From an uncultured Prevotella sp. (GTDB taxonomy: Bacteria; Bacteroidota; Bacteroidia; Bacteroidales; Bacteroidaceae), in assembly GCA_900315765.1 (NCBI GenBank), contig ONAK01000015.1, forward strand, positions 1 through 62,784: DNA of 62,784 bases, written 5' to 3'. Under the pieces are notes generated by a model. The model had not been told where the DNA came from and did not search any database. It saw nothing but the letters and a program-made list of their open reading frames with translations. The position numbers were made by a program, and so were the translations under genes. The first letter of the stretch is position 1. Each line of letters opens with the position of its first letter. Below are positions 1-7,287 of the stretch, in pieces.

Positions 1-165
1 ATCTCTGCGGCTTGCCGCTTGCGCCTTTGGGCGCATTCATGAGATTTCTCCACTCACTACGTTCGGTCGAAATGACAAAATGAGAGGATGGTCGGTCGAA
101 ATGACAAAATGAGAGGATGGTCGGTCGAGATGACAAAGGGAGTGAGGGCTCGAGATGACAAGCAA
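1..165. repeat. Partial copy of the dispersed palindromic element with tandem tip units
   Basis: The window opens inside a copy of the palindromic element also seen near 39.0, 54.4-55.0, 59.5 and 60.1 kb. Two internal mini-hairpins are present (GCGGC-TT-GCCGC and TGCGCC-TTTG-GGCGCA), followed by the right arm ending in TCGAAATGACA. The arm is continued by roughly three ~30-bp units, each carrying GGTCGA(A/G)ATGACA. The left arm would lie outside the window. No gene is seen here. Confidence 0.8.
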
Positions 166-191
166 GTACTAACCACTTAAAATTACCAACT

Positions 192-293
192 ATGACAAAG
201 AAAGAAACAGCAAAGTTTATCGTGCAGTTGATTGCTTCGATTGCATCGGCGATACTGACGGCACTGGGTGCCACATCGTGCATGGGCATTTAG
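192..293 (+). CDS. smalltalk family micro-protein (33 aa)
   Basis: This 33-residue ORF starts MTKKETAKFIVQ, has one hydrophobic helix (about residues 9-25) and ends ATSCMGI. It matches my memory of the Bacteroidales family annotated as smalltalk protein: a charged N-terminus, LIASIASAILTALG-like helix, and a TSC(M) end. The function is unknown. In other genomes the gene usually sits next to an HU-like DNA-binding gene and an N-acetylmuramoyl-L-alanine amidase gene, but neither follows here; a terminator comes directly after it. It lies just behind the repeat at the window start. The ORF is too short for standard gene finders. An alternative reading is a small membrane toxin-like peptide, for which there is no further support. 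Confidence 0.75.
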   Translation: MTKKETAKFIVQLIASIASAILTALGATSCMGI

Positions 294-304
294 AAAAAAA
301 TGAA

Positions 305-335
305 CGAGGAGCTCCAAGCGGGGCCCCTCGCTTTT
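305..335. terminator. Bidirectional rho-independent terminator
   Basis: An 11-bp stem (CGAGGAGCTCC / GGGGCCCCTCG, one mismatch and one G-T pair) with an AAGC loop is followed by CTTTT on the + strand and preceded by an A tract that serves as a T tract on the - strand. It lies between the stop of the smalltalk gene and the stop of the convergent EamA pseudogene. Confidence 0.8.
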
Positions 336-337
336 GT

Positions 338-1179
338 TTATTTGCTGTGATGCTTCTCGGCGAGGAACATGCCGGTGAGGATGAGGGTGGTGCCGAAGAC
401 GAAGTAGAAGGTGATCTGCTCGTTAAGAATGGCCCAGGCGAAGATGACGGTGACTACGGGATTGAAATAGACGTAGTTGGTGCAGACAACGGCACCAAGT
501 TTTCGGAGGACCCAGTTCCAAGCGAGGAAACAGGCCATGGAGGCGATGCAGCCAAGGAACAGCAGATTGGCCAGCAGACGGGGCTGACCGACAACGATAT
601 CGACACCAAGACCGGGATAGACGGCAAAATAAGGTATCATGGACACAAGACCATAGAAAAACACCTTGCGGGTGATGAAAACGGTATCGTAGCGCTTGGA
701 GGCGGGAATCATCAGCAGACTGTAGAAAGCCCAGCAGAGGCAGGCCATGAAGGCCAAGGTATCGCCAAGGGGCGAGAGATGGAGCACAAAGCGACCATTC
801 ATCACCACTACCACAACGCCTGCTGCTGCCAAAAGAGTGCCAAAGGTCTGCACACGGTTAAGGCGCTGAGACTTATAGACAAAGCCTATGAGGGCGGAGG
901 CAAAGAGGGGACAGAGGCTGACGATGATGGAGGTATTGGTAGTGGTGGTGTAGTTCATGGCGCTATTCTCGGTGAGGAAATAGAGCGAACCACCCACTAC
1001 GCCCAGCATGGCCAAAAGCAGCTCGTGGCGCCAGGAACGGGCAAACACACGATGGCGCTTATAGACGGAATAGCCCAGAAGCAGCACGTAGGCGATGGCA
1101 AAACGGAGCTAAAAGTAGAGCCCCAGATGGATGCCACCAGGAGCGCTACTATATGATAAAAGAAACGATAACTTTTCAT
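338..1179 (-). pseudogene. EamA/DMT-family transporter, broken by an internal deletion and frameshift
   Basis: The N-terminal 23 codons (MKSYRFFYHIVALLVASIWG, starting at 1179) are in one frame. The remaining ~250 codons (338-1102 region) are in another frame and give a normal run of about nine hydrophobic helices with the EamA features LCWAFYSLL and YVYFNPVVTVIFAW. At the junction near 1095-1105 the text goes from GSTF straight into LRFAIAYVLLLGY. Family members have about 20 more residues there (helix 1 end, the loop and the start of helix 2). The simplest reading is a deletion of about 55-60 bp that is not a multiple of three. A start at an internal Met would yield an 8-helix protein lacking helix 1, so residual function cannot be excluded. 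A -7 promoter box remains at 1211-1218. The substrate is unknown. Confidence 0.75.
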
Positions 1180-1210
1180 TAATTTTTGTCTATATTCAGT
1201 ATTCGGGGTG

Positions 1211-1218
1211 CAAAGGTA
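1211..1218 (-). promoter_or_regulatory. -7 promoter box for the EamA pseudogene
   Basis: On the - strand this reads TACCTTTG, an exact match to the Bacteroidetes TAnnTTTG -7 element, 32 nt upstream of the original start codon at 1179. Confidence 0.6.
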
Positions 1219-1259
1219 CACAAAAATACGCTATAAACAAAAAAATTAGTTGAATATTT

Positions 1260-2447
1260 TTACAACTTGAAGAATCCGCCGATGAAGGTGGCTGAGATGC
1301 GGGCACCACGCTGGGCCTTGGCCGTAGCCACATCGGTGCGATAGACATAGAGACCATCGGCAGTAACCAGACAAGCAAAACGACGACCACCATTGCCATT
1401 GTGCACAGGGATGCCCTCGACATCGGTAACAGTCTTGTTGACGAGGTCGATGATGCAGCATTTCAGACTCTTATCGCCCCAACGATCGTTGGCTGTCTGG
1501 GGATTGAGGGTGCTGACCTCGGCAAACACCTTGCCATCGCCGATATAGGCGATATGGGCGGGCTTGAGTCCGCCGGTGGCTGCCTCGAAGTCGAAATAGT
1601 AGTCGGCATCGAACTGGGTTGAACCCTTGCTGATACGGAGGAATGCGGCATGCTTGGTGCTCTGCGAATAGCCGTTAGAGAGGGCTGAATTCGACATGAC
1701 GTAGATATTGTCGGCCTCGTCCTTAACCATGCCGTTGAAGGCGTTCCAAGAGCCGCCAGGGCCCATCACGTCTGACTTCATCAGCTTGACAAACTGCATA
1801 TCGGGATAGCTATAAACAGCCACGAAACAGGTATCGGTATAGGCCGTCTCGAAGGTGAGAGGGTTCATCGGGGTGTAGGTGACGTAGAGATGGCCACCGC
1901 TATACTGCATGCCGGTGATGCTGGGCCAGTCGAGGGTGCTGATGGAATCGACGCTGACTGAGGTATTCTTATTAAGGATGGCAGCGCTATAGGCATCGAC
2001 GGTGTAGAAGGTGAGCTGCTGACCGCTCTGCTTGGTGGCGGGCAGCTCGAGACCAACCATCGTGTTGGCATCAACCTGACAGAGCCCATCGAGCGAGCTG
2101 TCGAACACAAACTGGCCCTGCTCCTTGAGCAAACCGTCGGCACCACGCACCACGGCTGTGGCATTGGTAACGCCCATTCCGCCAATGCAGAACACAGAGG
2201 CAGCACCCTGCTGGTAGTCGTGATAGCCCTGCTGCTCGATGCCCTTGCCCACGGCGTTGATGGTGCCCGACATGAGGTCGGAGGTTGAGACAACGTAGTA
2301 GGTGGTGTTGCCATTAGAGGTGATGCCAAGACTGAGCACGTAAGGGGCGTTGGGCTGCTCCTGCTCGTCGGCGAGGTTATCGTCGCACGAGGTGAACGAA
2401 ACGGCTGCCATGAGCAGCATGCTGAGAATATATAGATTTTTCATCAT
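1260..2447 (-). CDS. DUF4374 lipoprotein, XusB-like siderophore-binding surface protein
   Basis: The 395-residue protein has a lipoprotein signal peptide with lipobox FTSC (Cys21), so it should be anchored to the outer membrane, followed by a repetitive all-beta region typical of a beta-propeller. Recognisable stretches are YVVSTSDLMSGTI near the N-terminus and RWGDKSLKCCIIDLVNKTV near the end. I recognise this as DUF4374, the family of the Bacteroides XusB protein, which binds ferric enterobactin. It follows the TonB receptor gene with a 15-bp gap on the same strand, exactly the pairing expected for a XusA/XusB capture system. The usual third partner, a PepSY-type inner-membrane reductase (XusC), is not present; the next gene downstream is the broken EamA transporter. 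Family assignment is by memory; the ligand is inference. Confidence 0.75.
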   Translation of the reverse strand: MMKNLYILSMLLMAAVSFTSCDDNLADEQEQPNAPYVLSLGITSNGNTTYYVVSTSDLMSGTINAVGKGIEQQGYHDYQQGAASVFCIGGMGVTNATAVVRGADGLLKEQGQFVFDSSLDGLCQVDANTMVGLELPATKQSGQQLTFYTVDAYSAAILNKNTSVSVDSISTLDWPSITGMQYSGGHLYVTYTPMNPLTFETAYTDTCFVAVYSYPDMQFVKLMKSDVMGPGGSWNAFNGMVKDEADNIYVMSNSALSNGYSQSTKHAAFLRISKGSTQFDADYYFDFEAATGGLKPAHIAYIGDGKVFAEVSTLNPQTANDRWGDKSLKCCIIDLVNKTVTDVEGIPVHNGNGGRRFACLVTADGLYVYRTDVATAKAQRGARISATFIGGFFKL

Positions 2448-2462
2448 TTTTACTTGTATATT

Positions 2463-4625
2463 TTATTTGCTGATGTAATAACGGAACTTGAGTGAGAACG
2501 AGCGACCTGGTTTCTGCAGGCGATAGTTGTCGTAGAGCTTGGCGTTGGTGATGTCGGTACACTCGAGCATCACGCTGTAGCGCCCATCGCAGAGGCTGTA
2601 GCCCAGCGACACATTGTGAGAGAGCTGCTCGGGAATGACCTTCTTAGTGGCTTTGGCTCCCAGACCGGTGAACGAGAGGTAGTAGTCGTGAACATACTGC
2701 AGATCGTAGGCCAGCGAGAGGGTGTTGCCCTTGGCAAAGAGGTTACGGAACTGATAGTCGGCATGCCCGTTCATAAAGAAGTATGGGATATTGGGCAGGC
2801 GCTGTCCGTAGGTGATATTCTCGATGATGCCATCGCCCACAAAAGTATTCTCAGCGGTCTGGAACTGCTGATCGTCCTTGATGTTCTGATAGGTAAGATT
2901 GCCGCTGATGTGGAGGGCATCGAGATAAGAATAGCCCAGCGAAGCCTCAACGCCACGGGTTTTTACGCGTCCGATATTCTCGTAGCTGGTGGTAGGATTG
3001 CTTGAGAGACTTACACCACGCAGGATAAAATCCTTGGTATCGCGATGGATGTAGTTGACCTCGGCCTGCACGCGGTGGGCGCTGAAGGTCTGGTCGAACA
3101 GCAGCCCCACGTTGAGGTTGTCGCTGCTCTCAGGACGAAGGTCGGGGTTACTCTTCTGTACGAGTCCGTCGCCAAACATCTCAACAGCCTCAGGCATACG
3201 GTAGGCATGCTCGAACGATACCTTGGCCTGCAGCGAGGGCAGAATATAATAGGTGGCGGCAGCACCATAGCCGAAGTTGTGCTTGCGCTCAGAGAGTTTC
3301 TCCCAGCGCTGGTTGTCGGTAAACTGGTCCATCAGCTTGTTGGTTGAGCTATACAGGCGGTACATCTTGCCGAACACGTTGGCATTCCAGCGGTTGTAAC
3401 GAATCTGATAGCCCAAGCCCGTGATGTTCTTGGTGAGCTGCTGGGGCACATTGTTCATCTCGTAGTCGGGATACATCTTGTCGTCGCTCTTGCGGCGGAG
3501 GGCCGAGAACACATTGTTGAGTGTGAGTGAGTGATGATCGGTGATGACGTAGTTGACGTTGGCGTTAACCTGCCACTGGCGCTCGCTGATGGTGGCATCG
3601 GTGAGGTAGGCCTCGCCAGCCGATGTGCTGGGCACATTCTCGCCAAGCCAGTTGTAACGACGGGCCAGCGTATCAACATTATGGGTATTAACCATGCTGT
3701 AAGTGCCATAGAGCGAGAGAGAAAGACCAGGCAGCAGGAGGTCGTCTTTCTTATACCTAATAGTAGGTATCAGCGACCAGCTGTTGTTCTTTACACCACC
3801 ATAAACGGCATCCATCGTGGCACCAGTCTGCACGTTGCGCTTATCGGCCGAGGCGATGATGCCAAACAACAGATAATCGGCCCATGACTTAGCCACCACA
3901 CCCGACTCGAGTTTGATACCCAGCGAACGGTAGCCATCGTTGAAACGGCTCACCCACTCCTCGCCCAACTGCTTATTGGTGGCAAGGTCGACGATAGGTG
4001 CATATACCTTGTAATCGTTGTCGGAATAGTTGGCAAAGGCATTGGCACGCAGCGTGAATCCGCCCTTTGAGGTGTAGACCCCATTGATGGCGGCACGATG
4101 GGTGTTATACGAGCCAAAGGAATAGGTGGCATCGAGATAGTTGGCCTTGCGACGGGTAACGATGTTTACTGCACCGCCAAGGGCATCGGAACCCAGATAA
4201 ACAGGCAGCACACCCTTGTAAACCTCAATGCGGTCGGCCATATTGGCTGGGATATTAGCCAGATTGAACGATGAGCCGAAATTGTCCATGGGAATGCCAT
4301 CGATGAAGAACTTGACCTGATTGCCCGAGAAACCGTTCATCGACAGACTGTAGTTGGAACCCAGTCCGCCTTCCTCGCGTATCTTGACTGAGGTAACGGT
4401 GTTGAGCACCTTGTTGAGCGGCGTGGCAGATATATACTGCTTGGCCAGATCGACCACAGAGATAGCGTAGGCCTGCTCCTGCATGCGGCGAGCCTTTGAC
4501 TTGCCTACTATCTTTACCTCTTTCAAATCGATGGAATCGTGAAGATCCTGCTGTGCCTGAGCCTGAGTGCTAAAGACAACGAGGGCCACGGCAAACAGCG
4601 CTGTTTTTGCGTTAAAATGATACAT
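2463..4625 (-). CDS. TonB-dependent outer-membrane receptor (XusA-like, siderophore/heme type)
   Basis: The 720-residue protein has a signal peptide ending TQAQAQ (about residue 25), then directly a plug domain. A TonB-box-like EVKIVG sits near residue 37, and the plug motifs KFFIDGIPMDNF and RIEVYKGVLPVYLGSDALGG are clear. The rest is a beta-barrel ending in the aromatic tail SLKFRYYISK. It lacks the N-terminal carboxypeptidase-regulatory domain seen in SusC-type receptors, and its length fits small-ligand (iron-siderophore) receptors rather than glycan importers. The promoter box lies at 4677-4684, and the DUF4374 lipoprotein gene follows as an operon partner. Iron limitation control is likely, but no Fur box was identified with confidence. 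Confidence 0.85.
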   Translation of the reverse strand: MYHFNAKTALFAVALVVFSTQAQAQQDLHDSIDLKEVKIVGKSKARRMQEQAYAISVVDLAKQYISATPLNKVLNTVTSVKIREEGGLGSNYSLSMNGFSGNQVKFFIDGIPMDNFGSSFNLANIPANMADRIEVYKGVLPVYLGSDALGGAVNIVTRRKANYLDATYSFGSYNTHRAAINGVYTSKGGFTLRANAFANYSDNDYKVYAPIVDLATNKQLGEEWVSRFNDGYRSLGIKLESGVVAKSWADYLLFGIIASADKRNVQTGATMDAVYGGVKNNSWSLIPTIRYKKDDLLLPGLSLSLYGTYSMVNTHNVDTLARRYNWLGENVPSTSAGEAYLTDATISERQWQVNANVNYVITDHHSLTLNNVFSALRRKSDDKMYPDYEMNNVPQQLTKNITGLGYQIRYNRWNANVFGKMYRLYSSTNKLMDQFTDNQRWEKLSERKHNFGYGAAATYYILPSLQAKVSFEHAYRMPEAVEMFGDGLVQKSNPDLRPESSDNLNVGLLFDQTFSAHRVQAEVNYIHRDTKDFILRGVSLSSNPTTSYENIGRVKTRGVEASLGYSYLDALHISGNLTYQNIKDDQQFQTAENTFVGDGIIENITYGQRLPNIPYFFMNGHADYQFRNLFAKGNTLSLAYDLQYVHDYYLSFTGLGAKATKKVIPEQLSHNVSLGYSLCDGRYSVMLECTDITNAKLYDNYRLQKPGRSFSLKFRYYISK

Positions 4626-4676
4626 TACTTATTCTAATTATATTATACTTAATTACCCTGAGTAGTTTTGCGGGTG

Positions 4677-4684
4677 CAAAGGTA
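4677..4684 (-). promoter_or_regulatory. -7 promoter box for the TonB receptor/DUF4374 operon
   Basis: The - strand reads TACCTTTG, 51 nt upstream of the receptor start codon. Confidence 0.6.
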
Positions 4685-4710
4685 TAACATAATCAGGACA
4701 TACGCAATAC

Positions 4711-5766
4711 CTAAAAATGATGATGATGAATATAGTAATAGCCTAACGCCAACAGGGCTACTATGCCGAAAGCAACGATAAACAACACACGCAGGCACTG
4801 CCAGAAGCCCATCATATCAACCGACCTGCAGGGCACTACCGTTACCATGATCCAGTTGGTATACTTAAGCGGGGTATAGAAGAAATAGCACTCTTCGCCA
4901 CGGAAAATATATTTCTCGCTGCTCTCGTTGCTACTCATCTGGCGGCTCTTCATCTTCGCTATCAGCTTTCCGCGATTGGCATCGTTAAAACTGATGTAGC
5001 CATAGAACAACTTGTTCAGCAGATTTTCGCGTTCAGGATGGGTGATGAATTTGCCGTCGTAGTCGATGATATAACTATGCGACTTCAGTCCCATCACCTC
5101 GGATGTAAACCGGCTCTGCGCATCGTAGGTACTATCGGTCTCGGCAAGCTTTTCGGTCAACCAGTCGAGCGAGATGTCGGCACCCAGCACAGCCACGGCC
5201 TTACCTGTTTTATCGTGTATGGGCACCATGTAGGCCGCAAGGGCGGTGGTGTTGTCGTAGCCATCGAAGAACGGGTCGCTCCACTCTGCGGTATCGCCCT
5301 CTACAACAGCCTTGAACCAGCGCTCCTGAAGATAGTCGTAGTCGTGGTCGCCTTTCTCATCAGTCAGTATCTCACTGCGATTCTTGGGGTTGCGCCACGC
5401 AAACGGACAATAGCGCTCACCCTTCTGCGGATAATAGCCTTTCACAAAGTTCATGCCGCAGCTATGTATGCGATTGCCATTCTGCACAATGCGCTTCATC
5501 TGTTCGATTTGCCCATCGGGATTCTCGAGGGTGCTCTCTATCTGATACACGTTGTTTGACACCTGTACATACACATCCGACAGCACACGACGGGTGTACT
5601 CGTAGTTGATGAGCATGCGCGAATGACAATTCTCCGTATACATCGAAACAAAAGCCTTTGAGGTATCCGTAAACAGATAGTAGGCCACCACTGCAATCAC
5701 CAGCAGCGACCATAGCGTCATTCTGGATACGACTTTGAACTCAAAAGACTTCAGAAACTTCTTCAT
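4711..5766 (-). CDS. Orphan double-Cache sensor protein without an output domain
   Basis: The layout is a short cytoplasmic N-terminus, a membrane helix (LLVIAVVAYYLF), a ~260-residue periplasmic Cache-type domain, a second membrane helix (VLFIVAFGIVALLALGYYYI) and then immediately the end, HHHHF. The motifs AAYMVPIHDKTGKAVAVLGAD and SYIIDYDGKFITHPE match those of the two kinase-like sensors at 30-34 kb, so the sensing domains are paralogous. There is no HAMP, kinase, cyclase or phosphatase domain. The start at 5766 is chosen because AGGAGG lies 8 nt before it, a rare true Shine-Dalgarno sequence; an in-frame ATG at 5787 is also possible. A complete promoter lies at 5808-5839. The poly-His end is coded by a CAT/ATG triplet run. 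It may be a truncated receptor, or a subunit that signals through a partner. Confidence 0.75.
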   Translation of the reverse strand: MKKFLKSFEFKVVSRMTLWSLLVIAVVAYYLFTDTSKAFVSMYTENCHSRMLINYEYTRRVLSDVYVQVSNNVYQIESTLENPDGQIEQMKRIVQNGNRIHSCGMNFVKGYYPQKGERYCPFAWRNPKNRSEILTDEKGDHDYDYLQERWFKAVVEGDTAEWSDPFFDGYDNTTALAAYMVPIHDKTGKAVAVLGADISLDWLTEKLAETDSTYDAQSRFTSEVMGLKSHSYIIDYDGKFITHPERENLLNKLFYGYISFNDANRGKLIAKMKSRQMSSNESSEKYIFRGEECYFFYTPLKYTNWIMVTVVPCRSVDMMGFWQCLRVLFIVAFGIVALLALGYYYIHHHHF

Positions 5767-5807
5767 AGTTTGCCCCTCCTGCTTCATTCATATCAAAAAA
5801 ATTACCG

Positions 5808-5839
5808 CAAAGTTAAAAACATTTGCGGTAATCTCCAAA
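5808..5839 (-). promoter_or_regulatory. Complete -33/-7 promoter for the orphan Cache sensor
   Basis: On the - strand TTTG (5839-5836) is followed after 20 nt by TAACTTTG (5815-5808), matching the Bacteroidetes primary sigma consensus TTTG-N19-21-TAnnTTTG. Confidence 0.7.
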
Positions 5840-5865
5840 TAAATTAACAATTAAATGCAGTATTT

Positions 5866-7182
5866 TTACTTTTGCGGCGCTATCTCACGATAGTTTCCAC
5901 TCAAGTGCATAAAGGCAAAGAGGCGCAGCAGCCCATCGTAGTAGGCATCGAAATAGCCATCCTCGAAGGGTTCGTGCTTGGCATTCCAGAGGGCATCAAC
6001 AAACTCCTTCTTCTTAGCGTGGTCGCAAAGGATAGATGCTGCTGCAACAGTGCTTACCAAACCAATGCTGTGGCGAAGCTTGCGGAATCCGCCTGCGGGC
6101 AGAATTTCATCTTCTTCAGGCAGCGAACCATCAGGGCGATACTGATCGACGAACTTATCTACCCCCTGAGCATAGAAGAAATTCTGGATGGTTTCGCCAT
6201 ACTTCTTCTGCCAGGCGGCATCGGCCCCACTCCACTCGTAGTCGAGGGTGATGTTCATAGGCACGCGCCAAGAGTCGTAGCGGAAGTTGTTGCTGCCATT
6301 GCGGCGTGGCTTCTGTCCCTGAGGGCGCTGTGGCATACCTGGCCAGCGTGGCATCTGCATCTCAGAACCGTCGTACTGGCACATATCGGCATTCAGTCCT
6401 GTCTGGGGGTTGATGGCCTTGTGCAGGAACTCGCGCGAGGCCTTGGCGCACTTTTTCCAATAGTCGGCGCGACCGTCATCAGCCCACTTGGCCCAGACCT
6501 CGTAGAAGGCAGGGATATGATAAGAGGGGTCGGTATAGCGGTTTCCGAAACCATCGGGGGTGAAAGTAATCAGATTGGTCTCAGGGTCGATGAGGTACAT
6601 CTTTTGGGGCCCCTGCTGCTGTGGACCGAAGCCGGGGAATCCACCCTTGCGAGGCTCGGGGGTGTACTCCTTGGGCTGGATGCAGTTCAGAATGTGCTGA
6701 GCCTCGGCCTTGTAGTTGATGCCGGTATCATTACCCCAACGGTTAGAGGCAAAGATGAGCGCAGTAACGAAGTAGAGCTCACCATCGCTGGCTGCACCCT
6801 CGGCATTACGGGTACCATCGGTCTTACAACTCCAGGCAAAATAGCCCTCGCGATTGCCACTCTGGTGCTGCATATACTTCTTGCTCCAGCGCCACAAACG
6901 GTCGAAGATATCCTTCTCGCCAAACTGCACGGCTATCATCATGCCATACGACATACCCTCGGTACGGGCATCGTGGTTCTTGATATCCGACACATAGCCC
7001 ATCGAATCGCCCACCTCGAAGTAGACCTTGTTAGGACCGCGGAAGACATCGTTGAAAACCTGATGCAACTTAGACTCTACCTGAGCTTTATCATAGCCCA
7101 ACTCAACAAAAACATTACGATACTCGGCACGTATCGACATCGACATTGCCATAAGAACAGTGGTAATAATTAGTTTCTTCAT
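5866..7182 (-). CDS. GH8 family glycoside hydrolase, reducing-end xylose-releasing exo-oligoxylanase type
   Basis: The 438-residue protein carries a signal peptide (MKKLIITTVLMAMSMSIRA) and the GH8 (alpha/alpha)6-barrel signature ARTEGMSYGMMIAVQ with the general acid Glu75. Further blocks are AWSCKTDGTRNAEGAASDGE and RYDSWRVPMN, whose Asp303 is the candidate base. The close match to the Rex subfamily suggests removal of the reducing-end xylose from xylo-oligosaccharides, in the periplasm. Two Pro/Gly/Gln-rich loops (about residues 178-194 and 279-297) are longer than I would expect in this family. The gene is monocistronic, divergent from topB, and not in a visible utilisation locus. It pairs functionally with GH67 at 57.5 kb. 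Endoglucanase activity is an alternative within GH8. Confidence 0.85.
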   Translation of the reverse strand: MKKLIITTVLMAMSMSIRAEYRNVFVELGYDKAQVESKLHQVFNDVFRGPNKVYFEVGDSMGYVSDIKNHDARTEGMSYGMMIAVQFGEKDIFDRLWRWSKKYMQHQSGNREGYFAWSCKTDGTRNAEGAASDGELYFVTALIFASNRWGNDTGINYKAEAQHILNCIQPKEYTPEPRKGGFPGFGPQQQGPQKMYLIDPETNLITFTPDGFGNRYTDPSYHIPAFYEVWAKWADDGRADYWKKCAKASREFLHKAINPQTGLNADMCQYDGSEMQMPRWPGMPQRPQGQKPRRNGSNNFRYDSWRVPMNITLDYEWSGADAAWQKKYGETIQNFFYAQGVDKFVDQYRPDGSLPEEDEILPAGGFRKLRHSIGLVSTVAAASILCDHAKKKEFVDALWNAKHEPFEDGYFDAYYDGLLRLFAFMHLSGNYREIAPQK

Positions 7183-7235
7183 TCTGTAATAATAGGGTTT
7201 ATTCTACAATTTATGACGAAAAAAGCGCTGAAAAG

Positions 7236-7266
7236 TTTAATAATAGAGCGGATTTTTGTATCTTTG
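7236..7266 (+). promoter_or_regulatory. Promoter of topB
   Basis: TATCTTTG (7259-7266) is an exact -7 box 21 nt before the start codon. A weaker upstream TTTA (7236-7239) stands about 19 nt before it in place of TTTG. Confidence 0.6.
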
Positions 7267-7287
7267 CATCCAAATTAAAAGAAGAAT

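Noticed and set aside
278-1156. 292-residue + strand ORF opposite the EamA gene
   Set aside because: Charged, Gly/Glu/Asp-rich text typical of antisense reading; the - strand shows membrane helices of a known family.
5872-7173. 433-residue + strand ORF opposite GH8
   Set aside because: Antisense shadow; the - strand has GH8 catalytic motifs and a signal peptide.
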